From assembly GCA_015233155.1 (NCBI GenBank), contig JADFYG010000044.1, positions 1-53,477 of the forward strand: a DNA stretch of 53,477 nucleotides, read 5' to 3'. Every line of letters starts with the position of its first letter. Position 1 is the first letter of the stretch. Origin of the DNA: Candidatus Rifleibacteriota bacterium. GTDB taxonomy: Bacteria; Muiribacteriota; Ozemobacteria; Ozemobacterales; Ozemobacteraceae. Below, piece by piece: positions 45,873-53,477 of the stretch. Under the pieces are notes generated by a model that did no database searches, was not told the DNA's origin, and saw only the letters and a program-made list of their open reading frames with translations. Both the position numbers and the translations under genes were made by a program.

Positions 45873-46161
45873 TGGCGCCCGCGTTTTTGCCAAACGAATC
45901 TATTAATTCCCTGCTTGCCCGCCTCGTCATTGGGCACAATAATTGCTTTCACTATGTCATTCATCGTAACAGATATGACATAACTGGCTCACTGATAACC
46001 AGCCTGATATCAAATAGCCCACAATTCATGCAGGTTTGCGTTAAGCAACCATCGTTGGCATGCATTCTGCTTAAATTTGAAATGTCCGACTTTGGAACCA
46101 GGATTGTTATGCTGGTCAAAGCCAATGATACCAATCATCTCAAATAATGGAGGGGGCTGAT

Positions 46162-46905
46162 ATGAGTATTAAGGCGCGACATCTGCTTTGGCTTACTCTG
46201 ATGGTAATGGTTGTCAGTCTTGTAATTGCTGGCCCCGTATTAGCACGCGGCGGAGGTGGTGGAGGCAAAGGCGGTGGAGGAGCCGGAATAATCGCGCTGA
46301 TTGTGGGTGGGATCTATTATATCATCTGGACCATTGTTGTTATGATACGCAATTACCGTGCAAGCTCCGCCTTGAATTATCTGCGTGATTTCGATCCAGC
46401 ATGGGACGAAAAGAAAATTAATGAACGTATTTCCCAAATATATTTCGAGGTCCAGCACGCCTGGGGGAATGGGAACATGGATCCTGTAGCCCATTATATG
46501 TCGCCAATCCTCAGGGAAAAATGGCAATTACAGCTTTGTGGAAATACGAACAAGAATTTGCGCAATATTTGTGAACAAATATCTCTGCACAGTATTGAAG
46601 TCGTGGGTGTACTTGATTTACCCAATGATGCCCAAGATCGCGTGTATGTGTTGATCAAGGGGGAAATGCTCGACTATATGATTGACACCGTGTCCAAGGA
46701 AATTGTCAAACGCTCCGGCAATGACAAGGGAGCTGAAGGTGAGAAAGAATCCTTCTGGGAAGTCTGGACTCTCAAGCGCGGTGACAATGGGTGGGTACTA
46801 GACGAGACCTCTGAAGAGACAGGCATTCTTGGTATTATGAAGCTTCCGGTCGACTGCCTTGATAACACCTACGCCATGAAGGTACGCTGTGAGAATGTCC
46901 AATAA
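46162..46905 (+). CDS. Tim44-like membrane protein with Gly-rich linker (no Hint domains)
   Basis: GGAGGGGG precedes the ATG at 46162. The 247-residue protein has a signal peptide (about 1-27, ending VLA). Next comes RGGGGGGKGGGGAG (about 28-41), then a membrane helix (about 42-62). A Tim44-like (NTF2-fold) domain fills the rest: WDEKKINERISQIYFEVQHAW, then MDPVAHYMSPILREKWQLQL and FWEVWTLKRGDNGWVLDE. It is a compact relative of the Hint-containing protein at the left edge, which has the same order of Gly-rich tract, helix and Tim44-like domain. Mitochondrial Tim44 tethers a chaperone to the import channel; the bacterial role is not known. A terminator follows at 46933. Confidence 0.85.
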   Translation: MSIKARHLLWLTLMVMVVSLVIAGPVLARGGGGGGKGGGGAGIIALIVGGIYYIIWTIVVMIRNYRASSALNYLRDFDPAWDEKKINERISQIYFEVQHAWGNGNMDPVAHYMSPILREKWQLQLCGNTNKNLRNICEQISLHSIEVVGVLDLPNDAQDRVYVLIKGEMLDYMIDTVSKEIVKRSGNDKGAEGEKESFWEVWTLKRGDNGWVLDETSEETGILGIMKLPVDCLDNTYAMKVRCENVQ

Positions 46906-46932
46906 TAACAATCGGACAGGATTTTCTTATAT

Positions 46933-46967
46933 CACGGGCAATTCACAGGATTGCCCGTGTTGTTATT
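46933..46967 (+). terminator. Intrinsic terminator of the Tim44-like gene
   Basis: CACGGGCAAT (46933-46942) and ATTGCCCGTG (46950-46959) form a perfect 10-bp stem with a seven-base loop, followed by TTGTTATT. It lies 28 bases past the stop at 46905. Confidence 0.78.
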
Positions 46968-47066
46968 GAGAACATTATTACGAAGAAACCTTTTTTGGGT
47001 AGTATCCCATTGGGTTGTCCAGTTAAGAAGTTCTGGTTAAGTTTGAACGCCACCCTTTTTTAAATG

Positions 47067-47104
47067 AAATAACCCCAGGTGAAAACCACCGGGGGTTATT
47101 TTTG
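47067..47104. terminator. Second strong hairpin terminator
   Basis: AAATAACCCC pairs with GGGGTTATTT (10 bp), extended inside by GGTG with CACC, around an AAAAC loop; the plus strand continues with TTTTT. It could act on both strands, for the rightward Tim44-like gene and for the leftward gene that ends at 47253. Confidence 0.65.
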
Positions 47105-47252
47105 GTTATCTGTGATTAAACTTCTGATATTTATTCGGGAAATCCACAGTCAATTCTTTTCCGATTTTATCCGTCTTTTCTGGTCTTTATCTGTGTTCAT
47201 CCGCGTTCATCTGTGGTTAATCGCGGGCAATACAACACTTGCTCCTGAACGA

Positions 47253-48488
47253 TCAACGATCAGTCGGTTTCATTGATTTCATCAGTTGGTAGGCATCCTG
47301 CATCTTCTTGTTCAGGCTGATTTTATCCTGATCAGTCATGTCGGGATCCGCCATGGCATCGTTATATTGTTTGTACAGTTGTTGATACTCTTCCGTGGCC
47401 TTGGGCAAATCTAATCCATTCGGATTACTCACACTCGCAGAATTCGTCGGATTCTGAGCGCTGGAAATATTCCGGGGGAAAGACTCCGATGGAGCGACTG
47501 ATGCGCTTCCGCCTACATTGTTTGATGCCGTGGACTTGGGGGTAGAGGCAGTAGTCCCTTTCTTCAACACTTTGCGGGTAGCGGCATCCGGATCACCGTA
47601 TTTCGCCGAATACTTCTTATAAGCTTCAACATAATCTTTTTGATATCCGGTCAACTCGGTAAAATCTTGTTTAAGGATCTCGGGGGCCTTTTCAGCAACA
47701 ACTTTAAGAGCATCTACATTTTTCTTCTTTTCGGATATCTTGTCAAGCGTCGCTCCAACTCCTAAAATCGCGCTCAGATTCCCTTTGAACACTCCTTCGA
47801 TGTCATCCTTGATACTGATCAGCTGCTTGATATTGTAACTTGCAACCGCATAGATATTCTGCATATCCAGGGCCATCTGAACGCTCTTTAACGCATACGC
47901 ATCACGCGTTTTTCCGTATGTATACTCGTCAGACAACTTACCCCATTTGAATATGCTGGAAGGAGTAGCCTTGATCGTCTCCCATACGCGACTCAGTCCG
48001 CCAACCCGGCTCATCGCGGCGATTTTTGTGTCTGTTAATACCGACTGTTTCAACTCCGGCGCCTTGCCATCATCAGCCTCTTTCTTCGCCTGGTCGCCAA
48101 ACTTCTTTTGAAAATAGTCAATATCAGGTTTCAACTGATCAGACATTGCTGAGAATTTGGGGGCAAGACGCTGATAATCACTTATAAGCGACAAAAGAGT
48201 CGGCGCGATGGAAAGCAGCTGTGTGACAGTCGGACTCGTGCCACTCTTGACTGCCTGGTAAGAATTGGCCAGATCGAGCGCTGAATTGTTGAAATCAATT
48301 AGAGCCTGACGATCATTATAAACATCGCGAACCGCCGTCGTCACATTCTTCGAATGCAGGGCAAACTCATTGCGGTCATTATACCAGCTCGTGACGTCGC
48401 CGATCAGACCAGCGCTGGCACACTGCGTAATACTCATGAATGCGGCAATAACTATAGTTATGGCCCCCGCGAATAATTGTCGTTTCAT
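47253..48488 (-). CDS. Exported helical protein of unknown function
   Basis: GAGGGA before the ATG at 48488 and the signal peptide that follows (about 1-27, ending ASA) set the start; an upstream in-frame ATG at 48515 lacks a ribosome site. The 411-residue protein is almost wholly helical to about residue 300, with long heptad-like stretches (LDLANSYQAVKSG, then LKQLISIKDDIEGV). A Ser/Thr/Asn-rich linker (about 310-355) leads to a short charged helical tail (YQQLYKQYNDAMADPDMTDQ). It has no Cys-based or enzymatic motif. It and the next gene (48586) are on one strand with about 100 bases between them and may work together in the envelope. Confidence 0.7.
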   Translation of the reverse strand: MKRQLFAGAITIVIAAFMSITQCASAGLIGDVTSWYNDRNEFALHSKNVTTAVRDVYNDRQALIDFNNSALDLANSYQAVKSGTSPTVTQLLSIAPTLLSLISDYQRLAPKFSAMSDQLKPDIDYFQKKFGDQAKKEADDGKAPELKQSVLTDTKIAAMSRVGGLSRVWETIKATPSSIFKWGKLSDEYTYGKTRDAYALKSVQMALDMQNIYAVASYNIKQLISIKDDIEGVFKGNLSAILGVGATLDKISEKKKNVDALKVVAEKAPEILKQDFTELTGYQKDYVEAYKKYSAKYGDPDAATRKVLKKGTTASTPKSTASNNVGGSASVAPSESFPRNISSAQNPTNSASVSNPNGLDLPKATEEYQQLYKQYNDAMADPDMTDQDKISLNKKMQDAYQLMKSMKPTDR

Positions 48489-48585
48489 GTTACGCTCCCT
48501 CATTTTTTCAGTCATCTTAATGAAAGTTTACACAATTGTAATGACGAAACATGAAAGCGTCAATCTTCGGGCCGGCATTTTCTCA

Positions 48586-49449
48586 CTATTTGCCATGCTG
48601 AGGGCTTGGACAAAAGCCATCCGGCGGATATGAATGCCGCTCCAGATCATCGTAACGCACCGGTCTTTGGTGCGCCCATTCGTAGCGAATGAAATAGCGT
48701 CCGGCAGGGACTGTTTCCGGCTCGAAATCAGTTGCACGAACCGGCGAATAATCTCTCTCCCCCCACCCCGTCCCAGGCTTATCAGCCAGAGACTGCTCCC
48801 TTGCAATACCGCTGCCGGAAGCCCTCGGCGCAGCCGACTCGCTTCTGCCAGAGGCCTTCTCGCGATCAAACATTACATTTGGCTCTGGACGCGGGTAATT
48901 CTCGTGTTCAGAAAAAGCGGTTACTGTGATTTGCCCGATTCGTCCATTATCTCCGAGGTTGGAAGCATAAGAATCTGCCGCGTCCGTGAAATAAAATCTT
49001 CGGACCTCATCAAGACTTGTCCGCCATCCGGTAAATTCTCCTTCACCATACGCTGGCAATATATACAATCCCTCACTCGGCCTTCCGTAGGAAGATTCTC
49101 CAGTAAGAATATTTCGGCCATCGACGGCAACCACCAACCCCAGCCGACGTCTTGTGAGATTCGTGATCCTGATCCGATATCGCTCTCCCTGCACAACTGA
49201 GATAACCCCTGAACCGCCGCGATAGCGACCGATTTCATCCCAGTCGGTGTAGCGTATCGGGTGCATCCCCCATGTGTCGCCAATGATTTCCAGTCTCAGA
49301 AGACCTCGATCAAAATAGGCTGGTGGCACGGGCATACATCCCAGATCGGCAGCAAAACCTGTCAGGGTCTGAAGAACTCCGATCAATACAATAGTGGACA
49401 ATATCATGGAAAAAGAAACATGCGATCGTAAAATAGTACGCATAATCAT
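48586..49449 (-). CDS. Exported protein with a conserved 'FTD-SYA-GD' beta domain
   Basis: GGAGGAGG six bases ahead of the ATG at 49449 marks the start, and a signal peptide follows (to about 34). Residues about 75-180 form a beta domain with YRIRITNLTRRRLGLVVAVDG, then GEFTGWRTSLDEVRRFYFTD and a helix with DSYASNLGDNGRIGQITV. I recall this pattern in several exported bacterial proteins without a known role. The rest is a Pro/Ser-rich region and a C-terminal beta segment (YFIRYEWAHQRPVRYDD). It is probably an outer-surface or periplasmic binding protein. Confidence 0.65.
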   Translation of the reverse strand: MIMRTILRSHVSFSMILSTIVLIGVLQTLTGFAADLGCMPVPPAYFDRGLLRLEIIGDTWGMHPIRYTDWDEIGRYRGGSGVISVVQGERYRIRITNLTRRRLGLVVAVDGRNILTGESSYGRPSEGLYILPAYGEGEFTGWRTSLDEVRRFYFTDAADSYASNLGDNGRIGQITVTAFSEHENYPRPEPNVMFDREKASGRSESAAPRASGSGIAREQSLADKPGTGWGERDYSPVRATDFEPETVPAGRYFIRYEWAHQRPVRYDDLERHSYPPDGFCPSPQHGK

Positions 49450-49534
49450 AATTAGCCTCCTCCGGATGAGTTCTCTTCTCTAAGTTAACGTTTGTCACAA
49501 ATGTCGGATTGCCCGGAGAACCAAACCGGAGAAT

Positions 49535-51037
49535 CTAATAGATGGATTGCATCTTGCCCTTCGAACGTCGCGCATCCTCCCCCGTCACGTAGATTCCTCC
49601 CTGGCCGGGTAATGGGCACTTGTTTTCGCAGATGCCGCATCCTATACACAGTTTACGATCTACGTATGGAAGCTTAACCTTTACGGCCGAGCCGTCCGGC
49701 TTCGTAAACTCACGATTTTCAAATTTTATTGCCTTGTCCGGGACCGGGCAATGCTCTTCGCAAACCAGACAGTCCTCATGACGATTGTGAGGAATGCAGA
49801 TATCCTTCCTGAAGAAGGCCTGTCCCATGCATGTCTTCTGTTTCTCCGCAATCGGAAGCCGACGTATGGCTCCGCTCAGACAAGCCCGCCCGCACAGATT
49901 ACAGTTGAATTCACAATATCCTGAACGCATCACAGCTTCAGGCGACCATAATTCCAAAAGACTGCCATGAATTTGCCCGGGTTGTAAACACCCTCCGTTT
50001 GACCGGCAAACGCGTACACAAGCCATACATTTCACGCATAACAGCAGAAATGTCGATTCCGGAAGCGCTCCCGGAGGCCGGATCAGTTGCGCCGAATCAT
50101 CGCGGTTTGATAATCCGGCTTTGAACAAGCCCGTTGTGACAATGCCGCCGGCGACCGCTCCGATAAAATTGCGGCGTGAAGAAACCAAAGGCGGTGACGG
50201 GAGATGCTTCCCAGCCCCTGAACCAAATCCAAATGATATAGCCGCGACCTCCCCGGGACATGATTTCGCACAATCGAGGCAGTTGGTGCATACTTCCGGA
50301 CGAGTCTGGTCAAAAGCCCCTGCCGGAATGGCTCCCATGGGGCAGATACGATGGCAATTTCCGCATTTGACACAAGTTTCTGAGACGCGGCGCCCGAATC
50401 GACTTCCTCTTGAAACACGCCCGAGCAAAGTGCCCGCGGGACAGATGAACCGGCACCAGAAGCGGGGGGAAGCAAACTCCAGGGCCCATATGACGGCAAG
50501 CAGCAAGGCAACCGGCCAGATATGAATCAACATATTGGGGCCTTCAGGGACGATCCATCTTTCCCATGCAGACTGCATGCCGCTGGAGACTCCGGCCAGG
50601 CCGGGAATTATTCCGAAGAGGTGCAGAACCCCCGGAATAAACCATGTGAAAAGTGGAAACAATACTACCGTCAAAATACGGTTGAAGAGAGCCAGCGGGT
50701 CGAGAAAAAAAACGATGTTGATTCCGAAGAGCAGCGGAACCATTAAAAAAATGAACAATACAATCGGAACCGGACGAAGCCGCTCGCACCATCCGTAAGT
50801 CGTAGCGGTGGTTCCCGGTCCGAAAATGCGGTTTCCGATGTCGATAAGCGCGCCCATCGGACACACCCAACTGCAAAAGCCACGTCCGAACAACAGGCCT
50901 GTGACCGCTACAAAGGGTAAAAGCGGCGTGAAGAGAAGAAAAAGATCGAGATGCCGCGCTTCCGGTGCCGGATACCGTGTCTGGACAAACAACACGAGAA
51001 AAATAGAGGCGAAAAAAAATTGTGCGGCCCTGCGCAT
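49535..51037 (-). CDS. NapH-NapG-like fused polyferredoxin with internal twin-arginine segment
   Basis: The 500-residue protein has a NapH-like first half: membrane helices (about 5-20, 33-50, 90-115, 120-145 and 170-188) and two CxxxCP clusters (55-59 and 195-199). Two 4Fe-4S ferredoxin motifs follow (222-232 and 250-260). At 286-305 lies SSRRNFIGAVAGGIVTTGLF, a twin-arginine signal in the middle of the chain. The second half is NapG-like, with four more iron-sulfur motifs (CVKCMACVRVCR, CNLCGRACLSG, CLVCEEHCPVP and CIGCGICENKCP). NapH and NapG are normally separate and pass electrons from quinol to a periplasmic reductase. Here they are one chain. It follows the DUF362 gene by 20 bases and is in its operon. 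Confidence 0.88.
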   Translation of the reverse strand: MRRAAQFFFASIFLVLFVQTRYPAPEARHLDLFLLFTPLLPFVAVTGLLFGRGFCSWVCPMGALIDIGNRIFGPGTTATTYGWCERLRPVPIVLFIFLMVPLLFGINIVFFLDPLALFNRILTVVLFPLFTWFIPGVLHLFGIIPGLAGVSSGMQSAWERWIVPEGPNMLIHIWPVALLLAVIWALEFASPRFWCRFICPAGTLLGRVSRGSRFGRRVSETCVKCGNCHRICPMGAIPAGAFDQTRPEVCTNCLDCAKSCPGEVAAISFGFGSGAGKHLPSPPLVSSRRNFIGAVAGGIVTTGLFKAGLSNRDDSAQLIRPPGALPESTFLLLCVKCMACVRVCRSNGGCLQPGQIHGSLLELWSPEAVMRSGYCEFNCNLCGRACLSGAIRRLPIAEKQKTCMGQAFFRKDICIPHNRHEDCLVCEEHCPVPDKAIKFENREFTKPDGSAVKVKLPYVDRKLCIGCGICENKCPLPGQGGIYVTGEDARRSKGKMQSIY

Positions 51038-51057
51038 GAGTTTGTAAACGTTTTGTT

Positions 51058-51996
51058 TCAGAGGTTTATTCTCTTCATGTTCATTTTATCGATGGCAACT
51101 TTGTTCAATCCACGTTTCGCCGCATTTTTCACATACTCAACGTCATCCGGAGTCAACCCGAATAGTGGAAGGGCAGCATGGTCGGCGGCAACAGTGCAGT
51201 GGCTCATGATCAGTGTTTTTGTCAACTTCACGTCTTCCGCTGTCCCACCCTGGGGACCATGATTCATCAGGATGCGGTATGCATCAATTATTGTCAAAGC
51301 AGGGAGAATCTCAGAAGTAATATCGACGATCTTATCCGCAAAAGAGTTATGAATATCGCCCCGGGTTCCACCCATGACGCCCATCAGATTTTTCATACCC
51401 AGCGTGACCTTTGCCATACCGTGATGCTTGGCAATCGGGACATTGATGACTTTTGTGGCATCGAGATAATCCTGGTAAATCGGCCACTCTTTCAGAATTT
51501 GTCCCTTTTTGAGCGGAATCATGGTGAAACGATCGTTATCGATATGCGTAACTTCCGCGCCAAGCGCCTCGGCCTTTTCCTGAATTCCACTGTTTCCGTA
51601 GCAGCGCTGGGGATTATTGCAGGTTCGATCGAAAATACGAACTTTTGCGGCCCCCGCGTTGAGGCATTCTTTGACTATTGCGGCAACCAGATCAGGGTTC
51701 GTGTTCGCAGCTTGTTCGACAGTTCGATCCCAGCCGATATTCGGTTTTACGACCACCGTATCGCCTTTCGAAATGAACCTGGACATTCCGCCAATCTCTT
51801 TCAGTGCGGCAATGAGAAGTTGTTCGGGTTCGCCGTTCTCGACCCAGACGACATCCGGAAAAGCCTCGCCGGCGCCGACGGCTGCCGCGCCTGAGGCGTC
51901 ATTCGCGGCCTGCGCGAAGAGTTTTCCCATCGAAGAGGTTGCAGAAAGAGCCAGAAGTGAGGTTCCCAGAACCTTCAAAACGTCACGTCGCTTCAT
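51058..51996 (-). CDS. DUF362-family exported protein with twin-arginine signal
   Basis: GGAGG lies ahead of the ATG at 51996. The first 30 residues are a twin-arginine-type signal (KRRDVLKVLGTSLLALSATS). The rest is a DUF362 domain: VVVKPNIGWDR, ANTNPDLVAAIVKEC, NVPIAKHHGMAKVTLGMKN and GTRGDIHNSF. The family is often found beside ferredoxins and is thought to take part in iron-sulfur or redox processes, but its reaction is unknown. The pairing with the NapH-NapG fusion downstream suggests a shared periplasmic redox system. No catalytic reductase is adjacent. Confidence 0.85.
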   Translation of the reverse strand: MKRRDVLKVLGTSLLALSATSSMGKLFAQAANDASGAAAVGAGEAFPDVVWVENGEPEQLLIAALKEIGGMSRFISKGDTVVVKPNIGWDRTVEQAANTNPDLVAAIVKECLNAGAAKVRIFDRTCNNPQRCYGNSGIQEKAEALGAEVTHIDNDRFTMIPLKKGQILKEWPIYQDYLDATKVINVPIAKHHGMAKVTLGMKNLMGVMGGTRGDIHNSFADKIVDITSEILPALTIIDAYRILMNHGPQGGTAEDVKLTKTLIMSHCTVAADHAALPLFGLTPDDVEYVKNAAKRGLNKVAIDKMNMKRINL

Positions 51997-52309
51997 ACTG
52001 CCTCCGATAATGTCATCTTATTTTTCAGGATTTATACCATCAACCATCAACCATGAGATTATACTCTCGAACTCGAGCTTCAGCCAGTTGAAAGCGTCTC
52101 ATTGACGAAAAGTTTTCGGAAGTGTTACATTGCATTCGTTATGAAGTTTAAAATTGTGAAGTATCTCATGCCTGTCTACCAGACTTTACCATCTGCCATT
52201 ATTTTGTGGCAAACACCATCCTGGTCAGAACCCGTCTGGCGCAGCAATTCATGGATAACCCCCACTTGGAAAATAAACGCTGATAATCTCGGCGAAGAGG
52301 AGCAAGCAA
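51997..52309. other. Intergenic region with a promoter
   Basis: No gene is supported. A promoter-like sequence lies at 52102-52130. A reading frame from 52102 to 52491 crosses much of the region but has no ribosome site and overlaps the real gene at 52310 in another frame. Confidence 0.5.
52102..52130 (+). promoter_or_regulatory. Sigma70-like promoter for the small genes at the right end
   Basis: TTGACG and TTACAT are separated by 17 bases. The -35 box fits well, the -10 box moderately. The first downstream gene starts at 52310, leaving a long leader of about 170 bases. Confidence 0.45.
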
Positions 52310-52630
52310 ATGAAGGAAGACACACTACGAATCGCCATCCTACGCAGCCAAACCTTGAAGGAAGTACTGGAACGGGATATTCAAGCCCTGACGAATCTCA
52401 AGCCGACCAATCTGATCGGGGAGAAGGAAATGACCAGTCTGATTCAGATGGCAAAAGAAGAAAAAGCCGGAGTCGAAATAAAGACGATTAATGAGAAGTG
52501 GAAGACATGGGCCGACGCATACGCTCGCGTCCTGAATAAGTTTTCTATGCTTCAGGACAAATATGGCGATCGGGAAATTCAGGAATTGTTCGAGAATGTC
52601 GAGGGAAACTCCTCCGGGAAGGGTGCCTGA
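52310..52630 (+). CDS. Small helical cytoplasmic protein, unknown
   Basis: GAGGAG seven bases before the ATG marks the start. The 106-residue protein is mainly helical and charged (TLKEVLERDIQALTNL, then EKAGVEIKTINEKW and a Leu/Asp-rich end). Its N-terminus has a leucine-repeat feel like a coiled-coil dimerisation segment. The stop at 52628-52630 overlaps the coding frame of the next gene by reading phase -1. It is probably in one transcript with that gene. I recognise no family. Confidence 0.6.
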   Translation: MKEDTLRIAILRSQTLKEVLERDIQALTNLKPTNLIGEKEMTSLIQMAKEEKAGVEIKTINEKWKTWADAYARVLNKFSMLQDKYGDREIQELFENVEGNSSGKGA

Positions 52631-52716
52631 CCAAGCAACCTTCCAATGTCAAGGTCCATCTTCGCGCCTCTCGTTATCTTTTAGGCGTTGAGCCACTCAA
52701 GGAAATCCATGGTTTC

Positions 52717-53022
52717 ATGGACGCTGCTGCTGCCCGCTACGGAGCTGGTCATCGGTTGCTTCGTCATGATTGGGCGACCGTAAGTTTCATGGTTGATTAC
52801 TATGCTTCTTTCGACCCAACTCTTCGAAAGCAGGTGACCCGAGAAATCGTCATGCACATTGCTATCGACAAGGGGCTTATAACCCTGCGCGACATCACTC
52901 TGATGAGCGATTTTGTACGCATTCTCGAACGTCGCAGTGGCCCCCGATCAATTCTCAACGACCCGAACGGGCCAATTGAAGGCAGAAAAATACGTATAGC
53001 TTCAAAACGAAAACTTAAGTGA
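52717..53022 (+). CDS. Small protein, start unclear, coupled to the preceding gene
   Basis: The first ATG is at 52717, but the frame is open back past a CTG at 52627. The extra 30 codons look like real protein (KVHLRASRYLLGVEPLKEI, then HGFM leading into the ATG). No ATG, GTG or TTG occurs in that extension, so the start may be the CTG or translation may be coupled from the preceding stop, which it overlaps. The product from the ATG (101 residues) has RLLRHDWATVSFMVDYYASF, then LRKQVTREIVMHIAIDKGL, and a basic end. It looks like a small cytoplasmic DNA- or RNA-related factor. No family is recognised. Confidence 0.5.
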   Translation: MDAAAARYGAGHRLLRHDWATVSFMVDYYASFDPTLRKQVTREIVMHIAIDKGLITLRDITLMSDFVRILERRSGPRSILNDPNGPIEGRKIRIASKRKLK

Positions 53023-53142
53023 GCCTGCTACCGGATCAGTTTTTTCATCGAACCGGCGAACAAAGTGACAGATCGTCCTCACAAATCACTGCATGTCCAT
53101 GGGAAGCAGTGACAAACAAGACAAAAGGCTTCTTCGCAAACT

Positions 53143-53388
53143 ATGACGACAATAATAAATGAGATGGCAGGTGATCAATTAAGTTTGCCGGAAGCACAGA
53201 ATGAATATCAGTTTCTGATTGAAAGTCAGAGACAGACAGCTTTGTGGTTTTTGAGTAGAAGTATACCCATGGACATCACACACCCACAAGCCTTACGAAT
53301 TCTTGACTACATATTGCAGAGCTGTTCCAGGTCTATCTGGCTGAGAGTGAGAAAACTTAGAACATGGCGCTTACAACATATCAAATAG
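53143..53388 (+). CDS. Putative antitoxin-like partner of a nucleotidyltransferase
   Basis: The 81-residue product from the ATG at 53143 ends with ALWFLSRSIPMDITHP, then ALRILDYILQSC and VRKLRTWRLQH. I recall small proteins with an ETLWFLRxD...ALRVLDYIxxxGD...RxLKxW pattern encoded directly ahead of AbiEii-type nucleotidyltransferases. The gene overlaps the nucleotidyltransferase start by 25 bases in another phase, as is usual for such pairs. No strong ribosome site is seen. Confidence 0.55.
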   Translation: MTTIINEMAGDQLSLPEAQNEYQFLIESQRQTALWFLSRSIPMDITHPQALRILDYILQSCSRSIWLRVRKLRTWRLQHIK

Positions 53389-53477
53389 GTGTTATTCGAC
53401 TTCTGGCAGCAAGTCGCAAGAAAAATGGTGTCAGTTACATCGCAGGCGGAGTCGCCCTGAATAACGCTTTATCGACT
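53364..53477 (+). CDS. AbiEii-type nucleotidyltransferase (toxin-like), cut by window edge
   Basis: Only the first 38 codons are in the window. They read MALTTYQIGVIRLLAAS, then YIAGGVALNNALST, which is the start of the AbiEii/AbiGii toxin-family nucleotidyltransferase domain; the RxSxDID catalytic motif would follow beyond the edge. Such enzymes add nucleotides to RNA or proteins and act as toxins or phage-defence effectors. The ATG at 53364 lies inside the end of the upstream partner gene. Confidence 0.62.
   Translation, partial: MALTTYQIGVIRLLAASRKKNGVSYIAGGVALNNALST

Larger units (their letters stand above)
46906..47252. other. Intergenic region with two terminators and a short repeat
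   Basis: No gene is supported here. Besides the two hairpins, bases 47186-47220 hold TCTGTGTTCATCCGC and GTTCATCTGTGGTT, two near-identical 10-base units. Similar strings occur as intergenic filler in many environmental bacterial genomes, as I recall; I make no claim of function. Confidence 0.45.

Noticed and set aside
45872..46147. A 91-codon frame between the kinase-WD40 and Tim44-like genes
   Set aside because: It has no ATG start or ribosome site and overlaps the kinase stop; it looks like chance open frame.
46240..46300. Gly-rich coding repeats as a possible DNA repeat or CRISPR-like array
   Set aside because: The GGAGGTGG-type repetition is explained by the glycine codons of the linker; there are no regular spacers.
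52102..52491. A 129-codon frame overlapping the gene at 52310
   Set aside because: The gene at 52310 has a strong ribosome site and protein-like composition in another phase; the longer frame has neither.

Overview
The window is about 53.5 kb of roughly half-GC bacterial chromosome with no rRNA, tRNA, CRISPR array or intact transposase that I can recognise. Many proteins carry Sec or twin-arginine signals. There is an RND/MMPL exporter and a NapH/NapG-like iron-sulfur protein. The small exported protein families are of the kind found in uncultured environmental Gram-negative-type lineages. Repeated small palindromic elements and several gene relics point to a large, loosely packed genome. I would guess a candidate phylum such as Riflebacteria or a similar sediment or groundwater lineage, but this is a low-confidence impression and not something the sequence proves.

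Left part (1-12.9 kb). The first gene, cut by the window edge, encodes tandem Hint (Hedgehog/intein-type self-processing) modules followed by a transmembrane segment and two Tim44-like domains. Next come an exported ComEC-like metallo-beta-lactamase-fold protein, an exported protein with four DnaJ-type CxxCxGxG zinc motifs, and a secreted polyhydroxyalkanoate-depolymerase-like esterase. A scar follows where a pilin-like gene is joined to the back half of a second esterase. Then come an AGE-family (alpha/alpha)6-barrel protein and a frameshifted twin-arginine aldo/keto reductase.

Middle part (12.9-41 kb). It holds a large exported clostripain-family (C11) peptidase, a CASTOR/POLLUX-type ion channel, an RND exporter and a hybrid histidine kinase with two extracellular solute-binding domains. 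After these come small exported proteins, a zinc-ribbon membrane SGNH hydrolase and a 1790-residue exonuclease-RecQ-UvrD fusion paired with a small unknown protein. The rest is a LigB-type dioxygenase, a Sel1 protein, an alpha/beta hydrolase, a Uma2-family nuclease, a PAS-SpoIIE phosphatase, a HAD phosphatase and a PAS protein. Relics lie between them: the C-terminus of a SET domain, the N-terminus of a Uma2 gene, and the tail of a Sel1 gene.

Right part (41-53.5 kb). A 1489-residue Ser/Thr kinase with about 14 WD40 repeats is followed by a Hint-less Tim44-like membrane protein, which is the natural comparison for the Hint-interrupted protein at the left edge. Two secreted unknowns come next, then an operon of a DUF362 protein and a NapH-NapG fusion. 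The window ends with small unknown genes and the start of a toxin-antitoxin-like pair (small partner plus AbiEii-type nucleotidyltransferase).

The best candidate for something undescribed is the tandem Hint array built into the glycine-rich linker of a Tim44-like protein. Next are the triple-enzyme helicase with its partner and the kinase-WD40 protein with an unrecognised N-terminus. Two families of dispersed palindromic repeats, each present as an inverted pair, run through the window.
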